64,000 nt of DNA from CAZLMG01 sp964560765 (GTDB lineage Bacteria > Bdellovibrionota_B > Oligoflexia > Oligoflexales > CAZLMG01). Where the stretch lies: positions 1 through 64,000 of the forward strand of contig CAZLMG010000014.1 in the NCBI GenBank assembly GCA_964560765.1, in the 5' to 3' direction. The notes beneath the pieces were generated by a model. The model worked only from the letters and a program-made list of their open reading frames with translations, was not told the DNA's origin and did not search any database. A program made the translations under genes and the position numbers. Below are positions 53,296-61,730 of the stretch, one piece after another. Position 1 is the first letter of the stretch. Each line of letters opens with the position of its first letter.

Positions 53296-54123
53296 TTAGG
53301 TTTCAACCGAGATGGTGCGGATGCCAATCAAATAACCCGCTTTGGTCCGGCCCACGATAAAGAGATCGAGGGCGCCGGAATCTGGCTTGCCAACTTTGAA
53401 GCCGCGGAGTTCCTTGAAGTCCCCTTTTAGTGCTTTCAACAGTGCTGAATACTCAGCTTGTTCCTGTTCGCTGCTCCGGTCAGAATCACTGGCCAATTCG
53501 TTCAAGAGTTCAAGCACTTCCTTATGCGACCACACCTCAACATGGGCGCTGCCAGCGAGCAAGGAAGCAGCAACTTTTCCGCTATTCCATTGGGCGTCAG
53601 AAACTGGCTGCAGCGAATAGAATGGCCTCCATCCATAGTCGGCTTCACTCATCCAAGTTGCGTTGGGAACAAGTGCGCTATACTTCGCAGCTTGCTTGGC
53701 CAGAGACTTCGTCAGTGCATCTGGCTTGGCCAGAATACAGCGACCGGTCACTTCAACGGTCGAATGGTGCCCAAGCTCTGAATAGGTTGCAACAACGAAA
53801 TAGGATGTAAAGCTGCGGGTATTTGCCGCTTCTGCATCGATCAGGGTCAAAGGCATCGATAACTTCACGAACCCACCGTATCCATCATAGCCATTGTCGA
53901 TGAAGACGCCGAACTTGCGATTGGATGCATAATCATCATATCGGCGATCGATCATGTATTCGTCGCCCTCGTCGGTCGTGACAGCTGCCGCATGTTGGGA
54001 ATGGGTAAACTGGAATGAACGCTCGTCACCATCCTGATCGGTACCTTTGCACGAATAAGAAAATGGCGTCGCGAGAGCGTAGGTAGAAGTCATCATGAGA
54101 AAAACGGTCGCTGCTAACTTCAT
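53296..54123 (-). CDS. Secreted protein with NuiA-like nuclease-inhibitor end
   Basis: 275 residues, signal peptide about 18 residues. The first 150 residues are unassigned and beta-rich. The last about 120 residues resemble the nuclease A inhibitor NuiA: M-S-E-A-D-Y-G-W, a helical middle, then L-D-L-F-I-V-G-R-T-x-x-G-Y-L-I-G-I-R-T and a final V-E-T. NuiA-type proteins block a non-specific nuclease, usually inside the same cell. A secreted version with a front domain is unusual. The match is by pattern only. Confidence 0.75.
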   Translation of the reverse strand: MKLAATVFLMMTSTYALATPFSYSCKGTDQDGDERSFQFTHSQHAAAVTTDEGDEYMIDRRYDDYASNRKFGVFIDNGYDGYGGFVKLSMPLTLIDAEAANTRSFTSYFVVATYSELGHHSTVEVTGRCILAKPDALTKSLAKQAAKYSALVPNATWMSEADYGWRPFYSLQPVSDAQWNSGKVAASLLAGSAHVEVWSHKEVLELLNELASDSDRSSEQEQAEYSALLKALKGDFKELRGFKVGKPDSGALDLFIVGRTKAGYLIGIRTISVET

Positions 54124-54270
54124 GGGGCCTCCAAATAGCTTAAGTTTGCAGGCTGCTCTTAGTGGATTGAGACCCCATTAGTCAATCGATAAAGCGCCCC
54201 CAGCACGCGACTTGTCGCCTGTGTCTGCCGTTTGCTAGCAGTTGCCCCATTTTCATCAACACTCTTGGCC

Positions 54271-55104
54271 TCAGAAGCTGTAGACCTTACCGTTGGCGTC
54301 GATGCATGCGCCGCCTGAGGATTGCGCTTTCCCGGCTACAGAATTGGATGAGGTCTTGTAGCCATACCCAAGGCAGAACCCGACGCCTGGTATCAAAAGG
54401 TGGGTAGAAAAGGCAGCGCTCTTTCCTGGAACCCGCACGGCCGTGATTCCGCCGGCTCGACCATCCCAGGCACTTCCGGAAATGCGACCAGCTGCCACAC
54501 CACTTGGGTGCGTCACGGTCGTAGCACTACCAGTGAAGTAGCCGCGGCTACCACTGCCGGCGTACTGGCGATAGTGTGTCCCATTCGCGGTAATGACTTC
54601 GTCAACGAGATGCTGTCCAGGCGCTTCCGCTAAATTCAGCCCATCGCTGCCAGGCGCCGGAGCCGGCAGCACTTCTTTTGCAGCATTTAAGTGAGCTTTG
54701 AGTTCTGGGTGCGCAGCGAAGATGATGTCCCGCAGTGTCTGGCGATTCTCCGTCACATTTTGTGTATACGCTGCATACTGCTCGGGTGTTATTTTCGCTT
54801 GCAGCCATGCCTGAAAGGCTGCGCGTGCGGCAGCCAGGCGAGGTCGGGCTGCTGTTAAGTTGCACAGCACATCCGCCGCCTGCTCCTCAAAGTCAGAAAA
54901 GGTCTGATCCTTCTCTTCGGGCGTCATCTCGATATCTTTGTCCGTGAGTCCAGCGGCGACGCTCACTGGTGATTGATCCTGTGCGCCAAGACTCTCGGAT
55001 ATCTCTGCGGGCTTTCGTCGCACCTGATCCGCCTCTGATTTGCAACTGCTAGCGGTAAATACTGCAAGCAGAATCGCTGTGTAATGAATTCGCTGCTCGA
55101 ACAT
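54271..55104 (-). CDS. Orphan lipoprotein, 277 residues
   Basis: The start is ATG 55104 with GGGAGCC upstream. The signal peptide ends in S-S-C-K (lipobox A-S-S-C, Cys21). A helical region (about 60-140) is followed by a Gly/Ser-rich beta segment ending G-K-V-Y-S-F. Three Cys in the mature chain. Family unknown. Confidence 0.75.
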   Translation of the reverse strand: MFEQRIHYTAILLAVFTASSCKSEADQVRRKPAEISESLGAQDQSPVSVAAGLTDKDIEMTPEEKDQTFSDFEEQAADVLCNLTAARPRLAAARAAFQAWLQAKITPEQYAAYTQNVTENRQTLRDIIFAAHPELKAHLNAAKEVLPAPAPGSDGLNLAEAPGQHLVDEVITANGTHYRQYAGSGSRGYFTGSATTVTHPSGVAAGRISGSAWDGRAGGITAVRVPGKSAAFSTHLLIPGVGFCLGYGYKTSSNSVAGKAQSSGGACIDANGKVYSF

Positions 55105-55324
55105 GAAAGGCTCCCTTTTTAAAAAAGAGTTGCGGCTTACCATTTCGAGTTGGTGCAATCGTGATGCCAGGCTTGGCGCATGCCTGCGCATTGCAAGATT
55201 GTTCGATCATTTCGCGCTAATTCGCGCAGGGGACGTGGAGCGGGTACTGCGAGAATTGTACTGGAGTGACTCGTAACTAATCTTGCTCATTCAAGTATAT
55301 GATGCGAAGGGTGCCAGTGTCTTT

Positions 55325-56791
55325 CTACTGTGACAGACAGTACAAAGATCGAGTTGTCGAGCAGTTTCCCTCTACACCGCTGGCCGTTACCCATTTGTTG
55401 TTTCGAAATGCGGAGTTGCCATATAGTGCTGTGCCGCTATTTGACGTCCAGTTGCTACAATTGTTGCCGCCACCCATTCCATATGGTGTCGTCGCCGTCC
55501 ACACTTCGGTCTCAAGAACTGCGCCGTACTCGTTATAACCAACCCCCGCAGAAAACTCAGGAGTAGGAAAATCCGTCCCCCAGAACTCTGCAAGATCTGC
55601 GGCGACTTGCTGACCGATCATGTTCTTCACAGGTTGCCAGATCGACACGCGCTGATCGGCATGGTCAGGAAATGTCCCAGAAATGACCGCCTTGAAACCC
55701 ACGCCTAAGTTTCCGGCCTCAGCTCGTCCGTTGCAAAGTTCATCTGCGTGAGTGACGCTCGCAATTTGCAAAGCGGTGTACTGTGTTGAAGTGACAAAGA
55801 GTAGGTGCGCGGCTTCGACAGTAAAAGTGCGGTTTAGGGTTGTGCTGGTAAAGGCTGAGGCATCATGAACTGCGACGGTTATGGACTGTACGCCAACGGG
55901 CCAAGATGTGTCTGGCGATACGGTGAGGGTATCATTGATGCTTGTCGTCGTTGACCAAGTATGATCAGCATAACTCGCCAGCGAACCTCCTATCACCAGT
56001 GAGTTCGACAGAACTTGCTTTTTGAAGATGATCCTGATGGAACGTGCGTTTGTGATGATGGCATCTACCGATGGCGTGAAGCTTGACGTCCAGAGAGACT
56101 CCTCTGACTCTGCATACGGCGTAAAGCCTGCCGCGATCTGCTCTGTTGCCTGCGACTCGATAAAGCAAAAGCGGGCATTTGATTCGATGAGTGGAATGCG
56201 AGCATGCTCAACTCCCTCAATCGTTACTCGACTCATGGCTATGAGATCGACACTGAATCTAACCTCGCTCTCCAGGTCAGGATCTCTGAATACAACGAAA
56301 TATAAATCCTCTTCTGCTACCGACTCAGGAACAGGAAGCTGCACCATAACGGGATGGTACATGGAATCACGGTCAACGATATTGTCGTCGGAGTCTCGAA
56401 CGATGAGCTGGCCACAATGCCCGCGTATTTCAATGTCCTCTGCTAGCTCATCAAAGATAGCATTATCCAATGTCATAAGACTCACGTGCGCTGTCGTATT
56501 AACGCTAAACGACTTTGCAGGTATGAAGACGCTTAACGGGCCAACAGATACATCCGTATCTTCGGATGAACTGAGAGTTGCAACTTTTTGATCGACGATG
56601 AGGGCGCCGCCACTTTCAGTGCTGGAAGGGACAGATTCACTGACACTCGTCTGTGTTTTGGGCCGAGTCTTCGTCTTCCTCTTGCACCCCTGGCATGAGA
56701 GCGCCAAGATCGCTGCAAGGCACATACAGCTCATGATCCATTTGTGCTTGCCGCTGGCCCAACCTCGAGTCATGGCGAATTGCTCCGTCAT
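55325..56791 (-). CDS. Lipoprotein with DUF1554-type C-terminus
   Basis: 488 residues, signal peptide with S-C-Q-G-C (lipidation at the second Cys probable). A domain of ZU5-like beta pattern (S-V-F-I-P-A-K-S-F) is followed by an Ig-like strand region. A C-terminal about 160-residue domain has the DUF1554 pattern (F-V-T-S, A-D-E-L-C-N, W-T-A-T, N-C-S-N-W-T-S, C-S-T-T-R-S-L-Y-C). DUF1554 occurs in surface proteins of Leptospira and related bacteria. Likely a surface-binding protein. Confidence 0.8.
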   Translation of the reverse strand: MTEQFAMTRGWASGKHKWIMSCMCLAAILALSCQGCKRKTKTRPKTQTSVSESVPSSTESGGALIVDQKVATLSSSEDTDVSVGPLSVFIPAKSFSVNTTAHVSLMTLDNAIFDELAEDIEIRGHCGQLIVRDSDDNIVDRDSMYHPVMVQLPVPESVAEEDLYFVVFRDPDLESEVRFSVDLIAMSRVTIEGVEHARIPLIESNARFCFIESQATEQIAAGFTPYAESEESLWTSSFTPSVDAIITNARSIRIIFKKQVLSNSLVIGGSLASYADHTWSTTTSINDTLTVSPDTSWPVGVQSITVAVHDASAFTSTTLNRTFTVEAAHLLFVTSTQYTALQIASVTHADELCNGRAEAGNLGVGFKAVISGTFPDHADQRVSIWQPVKNMIGQQVAADLAEFWGTDFPTPEFSAGVGYNEYGAVLETEVWTATTPYGMGGGNNCSNWTSNSGTALYGNSAFRNNKWVTASGVEGNCSTTRSLYCLSQ

Positions 56792-56896
56792 CTCCGTGGG
56801 ATCTATCCCTGTACTCTATGTCGGTAGATTGTCGGTCAACGTTAAAGATTATTAAAAAATCTGTATTTTCGGAAGGTTAATGGCGCGTGGTGTGGA

Positions 56897-57670
56897 TCAA
56901 CCTCCGAATACGAGGTTAATACCAGTCAAACCGCGAATCATCACCAATCTGACCTCCTCCTCCTCTTCTCCTGACACTTTCAAGCTGCGAATGGTAGGCA
57001 GGTCTTTGCTACGATAGGGCTCGAAAATTTCCTTCGGCAGTGGCTCAGTTTTCTTGCCGACCCACGCGGCGCTCACGACTTGGCCTTTTATGTTTACCAC
57101 GAGGCCGATGGTTTTCTTAAGCTTGGTGCTGCGCACGTATTGAATGACGTACTGCCTCTTGCCTGAGACTTCGCCAAAGAAATATGTTGGCAGCAAGTCT
57201 TCGTCTTGAAATGCAGCCCCTACGGCTGCGCGGTAGGCCTTCTCTTTTTCCGGAAGAAATTTGCCTTCAAGAAGCGTGAATGAAGTGACCTCTGCTGGCG
57301 CAAACAGTTTCAGATCCTTAGTGGGGATGTCCTGCGCCAACCAATCCCCAGGTGCTGCCGGTGTGCTCTTTGGATCATTGGGATTGGCTTTGGCAGCCAG
57401 CTTTTCGCCAAAGGTGAGCATGTCACCAGTATTTTTCTTGCCGGCAATGAGTTGCACGGCAGCTTGCGTTCGACCAGCGCGCTCGAAGGCCTTTCCGTAG
57501 GGTGACAGAGAGCTGCCTGCGCCATCTGTATGACAGGTGATGCATGGCGCTCGGTAACCGTAGACCCCATTCACCATGCGTTGATACTGTGGCAGGGCCC
57601 CAGCAGGAGCCGCATTGCCGATCCATACCAGCCAAACAACACCCGCTGTGAATAAAGCTTGTGTGCGCAC
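56897..57670 (-). CDS. Cytochrome c with FMN-binding-like tail
   Basis: 257 residues with a signal peptide (about 25 residues, A-G-A). One c-type haem motif C-I-T-C-H (43-47) lies near the N-terminus. The C-terminal part (150-245) has the strand pattern of an FMN-binding-like domain (G-L-V-V-N-I-K-G-Q-V-V-S-A-A-W-V-G), but no covalent-flavin S/T motif (D-x-x-S-G-A-T-x-T) is seen. It is the last gene of the operon 59992->56897. Inferred as the periplasmic electron carrier of the module. Confidence 0.8.
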   Translation of the reverse strand: MRTQALFTAGVVWLVWIGNAAPAGALPQYQRMVNGVYGYRAPCITCHTDGAGSSLSPYGKAFERAGRTQAAVQLIAGKKNTGDMLTFGEKLAAKANPNDPKSTPAAPGDWLAQDIPTKDLKLFAPAEVTSFTLLEGKFLPEKEKAYRAAVGAAFQDEDLLPTYFFGEVSGKRQYVIQYVRSTKLKKTIGLVVNIKGQVVSAAWVGKKTEPLPKEIFEPYRSKDLPTIRSLKVSGEEEEEVRLVMIRGLTGINLVFGG

Positions 57671-57685
57671 AGGACTTTTCCTCGT

Positions 57686-58225
57686 TTAGTTCTTGGCGAA
57701 ACTGGCGGAAACTCGACAAATGGATTTCATGGCCAGCTCGATCATCAGCGACTTGCCGTCATCCTTCTCTTCACGTTTCATGGTTTCCAGTTGCGCCAAG
57801 TCTTTGCCGCGCATGGTGGCCAGAAACTCATCTGCCGTTGTGGCTGCTGATTCACCGCTGGAATATACCTTCAGGCCATAGATCTTTTGATCGGCGGTCA
57901 CGGCGGCGCCAAACTCAATGTCTCCATTCTTGGAATGACCATCCAGAAACGCAACCACAGCAACCACACTCTTCTTGCTGTCGCGCCCCAGATACAGATT
58001 GCCAGCCAGCTCACCTTTACTCAGCTTGAACGAATGCTGTGCCTCGCACTCACCCAAACTCTTGAGGTTCACAGGAATTTTTTTCTCCTCAAACGTCAAA
58101 CTCTCCTGCTGGAGTTGCGCCAGTCTCTTGGCAGGAAAGGTCGTTTCGTGCGCCTGCGCTGCTGCAGCACCTAGTCCGCAGATTGCGATCATCGCGATTG
58201 AATAGGTCTTCCGTATGTTCCGCAT
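57686..58225 (-). CDS. Secreted FMN-binding-like protein
   Basis: 179 residues with a signal peptide (about 23 residues, A-A-Q-A). The central region has an FMN_bind-like pattern (F-G-A-A-V-T-A-D-Q-K-I-Y-G-L-K-V-Y, then S-G-E-S and a F-L-A-T-M-R-G-K segment). The classical S-G-A-T-x-T site is not clear, so flavin attachment is uncertain. It sits 15 bases before the cytochrome gene. Confidence 0.7.
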   Translation of the reverse strand: MRNIRKTYSIAMIAICGLGAAAAQAHETTFPAKRLAQLQQESLTFEEKKIPVNLKSLGECEAQHSFKLSKGELAGNLYLGRDSKKSVVAVVAFLDGHSKNGDIEFGAAVTADQKIYGLKVYSSGESAATTADEFLATMRGKDLAQLETMKREEKDDGKSLMIELAMKSICRVSASFAKN

Positions 58226-58234
58226 GGATACCTC

Positions 58235-59383
58235 CTAAAAGCTGACTAGAAATTGCGTGGTTGCGCGCCAAGGGCTGTCTTGCGAGTAATCTTCATACGC
58301 TTCCTTGCCTTGAAAGGCCAAAGCGCTGGCGCTGGCGCCGATGCGCCAGGTCCACCCCGCATCATCCTGCAGCGTGAAAGCACCAGACAAAAATCCAACC
58401 GTGTCCTCATGGGTTTGGTCCCGCCATTGGTCCCATTGTACGGCGACTTTGTGACGAACCGAACCAAAAATGACTCCCGTATCTAAATCAGTGCGGGCAA
58501 GAAAGCCTTGAACTGAATTGTCTCCTTGAGTCGTTACGTGCGACGCATGTTCATTTCGGCCATGATCTTTGCCGCCAATGGCTTCTGCCATGATTTTCCA
58601 TGGACCCGTCCGCCACGAAGCATCCAATGCGAATCGCTCCCTGCGGATGACTTGTGAACGATCGACCATGGTTCCCAGTTCTGACATATGAAACATAGTG
58701 GGCATTCCCATCGTGTTCCAACTATGGCCGGAAAAGCCGCTAACGCCGATGATAGCTGCTGCTGAGGGCTGCCAAGTTAATCGTACCTGCGTCGGCCATC
58801 CTGGGGTCGCGATCGCTTTCTTGCCGGTATCCGTATCAAGGTAATCAGCACCGTTGAACGTCTCAAGAATGGCTTCAAAGTTGCCCACGACATAATCCAG
58901 CTGTACTCCGACGTCAGATGCAAAGCCATTGCTTCGTACAACCTGAGATGGAAAAATGTTAGCCGGGCTATCGGTTTGCGCATCTAGCCCGAACTTGCCG
59001 CGAAATCTTCCCAGCTTGACGTTCATGCCGTCGGGCAAGAAAGGCAGCTGCACCAAACTAATGGTGACGAATCCGTGATCTTGTCCGACAACCGTTTCAT
59101 TCTCGCTGGTCAATAGCAGCTGCTCGGCAGAAACGCTGACGTGGGGGCCTACTGCGGCCGTCAGCACTAACTCGGTTACATGCAGCATGGCGACTGGTCG
59201 CTCGGCGCCGTTTTGATAGGATAGTCGCCAGTCGACGGCACCGCCGACAGTGACGTTATCCAGACTGAACTTCGAGGTCGATTCGGCAGCCGCAACTTGC
59301 GGTTCGTCAAAGTTCAGGCCCTGCGAGTACGCAATAGAGGCTGGGCTCAACAAAGAACATGTCAACAGAATTCGGTACTTCAA
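58235..59383 (-). CDS. Outer-membrane porin-like barrel
   Basis: 382 residues from TTG with AAAGGAG upstream, a signal peptide (about 20 residues, A-Y-S) and a barrel sequence closing in F-L-V-S-F with the C-terminal Phe of outer-membrane proteins. The pattern is like phosphate-selective or OprB/O-type porins. The membrane gene stops three bases before it, so they are co-translated. It would conduct small solutes or house the haem proteins of the module. Confidence 0.78.
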   Translation of the reverse strand: MKYRILLTCSLLSPASIAYSQGLNFDEPQVAAAESTSKFSLDNVTVGGAVDWRLSYQNGAERPVAMLHVTELVLTAAVGPHVSVSAEQLLLTSENETVVGQDHGFVTISLVQLPFLPDGMNVKLGRFRGKFGLDAQTDSPANIFPSQVVRSNGFASDVGVQLDYVVGNFEAILETFNGADYLDTDTGKKAIATPGWPTQVRLTWQPSAAAIIGVSGFSGHSWNTMGMPTMFHMSELGTMVDRSQVIRRERFALDASWRTGPWKIMAEAIGGKDHGRNEHASHVTTQGDNSVQGFLARTDLDTGVIFGSVRHKVAVQWDQWRDQTHEDTVGFLSGAFTLQDDAGWTWRIGASASALAFQGKEAYEDYSQDSPWRATTQFLVSF

Positions 59384-59386
59384 AGT

Positions 59387-59992
59387 TTAACTCCTTTGGG
59401 AACGCATCGATAAAATGTTGGTGAATGCTGTCACGGAAAAAATCCACAGGAAAGCCGACCCGAACATCACTCCTGAAATGATGGTTAGCCAATAGAAGCC
59501 TAAACTCACGTAAGCCGCTAGCCACCAGGATATGACATCGGCCCCGGAAGCCAAGAAGCCCGCCAGCATCGCAAGATACAGCCAATGATCACGTCGATGG
59601 GCAAATGTCAGAGCTAACGCTGCAGCAATGCCGAACAGAAGCCCATAACCAAAAAAGTGCTGGTGGCTCAACTTGGCCAGTCGCAAAGCCGTGAGGTTGG
59701 AAAAGTGATCTGCAGCCATCTCAACACTCTGCACGGTTAGCTTAGCGGTTAAGAGGCCGAATCCCACGTTGCCGGCCAAGAACACAAGGACGAGGAGAGA
59801 TAGAACGTGCCATGGTAGCGCTAGATGCAAAGGCTTTGACTGCACACTCGCTAATCGCTTGGCGATAAACCAGCTAACGGCGAGCAGAATCCCTGCGATG
59901 ATTAAGCTGCCCGCGTGTCCAGCCGAAACAGACCAAATCTGGCGTGCGACTTCCTCGAGAGCCTCAGGTTTGTCGAAATTCAGGTTTTCCAC
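59387..59992 (-). CDS. Multi-spanning membrane protein rich in His
   Basis: 201 residues with about five transmembrane segments and no signal peptide. Eight His are present, several near membrane ends (H-A-G at 26, H at 56, 62, 96, H-Q-H-F-F at 110-112, 132, 136). They could ligate haem, but no cytochrome b pattern is certain. It is the first gene of the operon and starts 74 bases from the divergent ECF sigma gene. No family recognised. Confidence 0.72.
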   Translation of the reverse strand: MENLNFDKPEALEEVARQIWSVSAGHAGSLIIAGILLAVSWFIAKRLASVQSKPLHLALPWHVLSLLVLVFLAGNVGFGLLTAKLTVQSVEMAADHFSNLTALRLAKLSHQHFFGYGLLFGIAAALALTFAHRRDHWLYLAMLAGFLASGADVISWWLAAYVSLGFYWLTIISGVMFGSAFLWIFSVTAFTNILSMRSQRS

Positions 59993-60065
59993 TTCGCAAC
60001 CTCGTCAAATTCAGTACAGTAACTATTCCAGGTACTCTGGATATTCATTTATTCGAGTCGATATC

Positions 60066-60611
60066 ATGGCCGATCCGTCGAAAATCACCAGCCTCGAAGA
60101 GCTGCTTGTTCGCTATGCTGACAGCGACACGGGTGCATTTACCGAATTCTTCAATCGTACGAATCGGTTGGTTTTCAATTATTTGACTCTCAGGATTGCG
60201 AGTCGCGTCGATGCGGAAGACGCGCTTCAAGAAACCTATTTTCGCATTCATCGGTATGTCTCCTCGTTTGATTCGAAGCGCAGCGCGCTTACCTGGGTCA
60301 TGTCCATTGCCCATAACGCCATGGTGGATCAATTTCAGGCGAGGAAGAAATTACTCGGACATGTGGACGTTTCCGTGTTGTCCATTTCCGACCAGAGACC
60401 AGGGCCTGACCAATTGTCAGAGCTGCGGGATCTAATTGCGACTGCCTGTGGCAATCTCGCATCAGACGAACTACAGATCTTAGCTGACCGAATATTTGAT
60501 GGCGCCAGTTTTGAGGAACTCGCTCAGCAGCGAGGTATGACGGAAGCCAATGCTCGTCAAAAGGTATCGCGGCTTTTGCGTCGGATAAGAGAGCAGTTTT
60601 CCCGAGGGTAA
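60066..60611 (+). CDS. ECF-type RNA polymerase sigma factor
   Basis: The start is ATG 60066; the longer frame upstream has no support. The 181-residue product has region 2 (about 20-90: F-F-N-R-T-N...D-A-E-D-A-L-Q-E-T-Y, and R-S-A-L-T-W-V-M-S-I-A-H-N) and region 4 (about 125-175: F-E-E-L-A-Q-Q-R-G-M-T-E-A-N-A-R-Q-K-V-S-R-L). No anti-sigma gene is obvious next to it. Its divergent placement suggests it drives the membrane/porin/flavin/cytochrome operon. Confidence 0.92.
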   Translation: MADPSKITSLEELLVRYADSDTGAFTEFFNRTNRLVFNYLTLRIASRVDAEDALQETYFRIHRYVSSFDSKRSALTWVMSIAHNAMVDQFQARKKLLGHVDVSVLSISDQRPGPDQLSELRDLIATACGNLASDELQILADRIFDGASFEELAQQRGMTEANARQKVSRLLRRIREQFSRG

Positions 60612-60619
60612 CTCCGCCG

Positions 60620-61132
60620 CTATGACCCATGATCAGCCTCCGTGCGTAAGTCCCATGTAGGAGCCGTGGCATATAGCAGCTGCGCTAAGAGCTTCGCTGC
60701 TAGCAACGCGCCAGCCAGCCAGGCCAGAACGGCCAGAATGCCTGTATTATGTGTGCCGATCGCCGCCAACACAGTGCCCAAAATGGCAAATAGGATCACG
60801 AACGCCTGCCAGCGCTTGTTCATGATGGCCTTGAACTGAATGGGGCTACAAAACACAAAGCGCAGCATAGCCATGGGCAAAGCCGCGAACAGTATTCCAC
60901 AAATCAGTGCACATGCGATATCGCCGGTATGATGATGCAGGGATTGATTGAAAGCATCAGCAAAACCAGAAAGGCCTAGACCAAACTGTCCACAGATGAA
61001 CAGCGATGTCATGCCGCCCATAAGTGATGCAGCTGCGATCTTGCCGAAAGTGGCACCCCAGGCAGGCTCCAAATCACGCATGATACGCGACAGGATTCGC
61101 TCTTGGAGTGCCTTTGGAACATGCATGAGCAT
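60620..61132 (-). CDS. Four-helix membrane protein
   Basis: 170 residues, four predicted transmembrane segments, no signal peptide. An N-terminal soluble helix of about 35 residues precedes them, like a small anti-sigma factor, but no zinc motif is seen. AAAGG sits six bases before ATG 61132. It is probably in an operon with the His-rich protein upstream (10 bases between them). It converges with the sigma gene. Confidence 0.68.
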   Translation of the reverse strand: MLMHVPKALQERILSRIMRDLEPAWGATFGKIAAASLMGGMTSLFICGQFGLGLSGFADAFNQSLHHHTGDIACALICGILFAALPMAMLRFVFCSPIQFKAIMNKRWQAFVILFAILGTVLAAIGTHNTGILAVLAWLAGALLAAKLLAQLLYATAPTWDLRTEADHGS

Positions 61133-61142
61133 TGTCAGCCTT

Positions 61143-61547
61143 TCAATGCATGGGCTTACTAAAACTCAGCGGCAGAGTGTAGCGAGCGGGAATTCCCTTT
61201 TCCCCTTGGCGAATTGCCAGAACTTCTAAAACGCCGCTGTCCAGTTTGCTGCCTTTGGGAATATCACAGGAATAGTATTCGGCCCGTGGCTTGCACGGAA
61301 TCTCGATTGCGGTATTGCCCTGGATCAACCTTACAATGACGGATGAATCGCCTGTCGTGGGATTCTTGAAGGAGATATCTAGTAGGTATACCTTTAGCTC
61401 TTCGGCACCAGGGACGACCTCCGTATGGAAGCCCCCAGGCATTTGGATATACCCTTTGTGTGGGCCGGGCTTATCGGAGCCATGGGCGAACGCATGAGGT
61501 GCCGCGGTCAGGCTTAACATGGCTAGAATATTGAATATTTTACGCAT
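61143..61547 (-). CDS. Secreted His-rich protein, metal-binding candidate
   Basis: The start is ATG 61547, with GAGG upstream; upstream in-frame starts lack this. The 134-residue product has a signal peptide (A-F-A) followed by H-G-S-D-K-P-G-P-H-K-G-Y, a His/Asp/Gly cluster suggesting metal binding (copper-type proteins often show H-x-x-x-P-G-P-H). The rest is one beta-sandwich-like domain with two Cys. Known role not certain. Confidence 0.7.
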   Translation of the reverse strand: MRKIFNILAMLSLTAAPHAFAHGSDKPGPHKGYIQMPGGFHTEVVPGAEELKVYLLDISFKNPTTGDSSVIVRLIQGNTAIEIPCKPRAEYYSCDIPKGSKLDSGVLEVLAIRQGEKGIPARYTLPLSFSKPMH

Positions 61548-61630
61548 CCAGGGCCTCGTTGTTGACAGGTGTTTCATAAGATCCATCGCATTGTGTACTG
61601 CTGGGCGGGGGCGAATGTGACAAGGGACAC

Positions 61631-61669
61631 AAAAAAAGTCCTTGGCCCGGGTACACAGGGCTCAAGGAC
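61631..61669 (-). terminator. Strong terminator of the M6 protease gene
   Basis: GTCCTTGAGCCC pairs with GGGCCAAGGAC (one bulge) on the minus strand, followed by a run of seven T. It lies about 60 bases after the protease stop. This is the best Rho-independent terminator in the window. Confidence 0.88.
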
Positions 61670-61730
61670 AGTCAGACGGTCTTTCGAAGCAGGTAGCTAA
61701 ACCTAGGTGCGCCCGCAATTGTCGCTGGCT

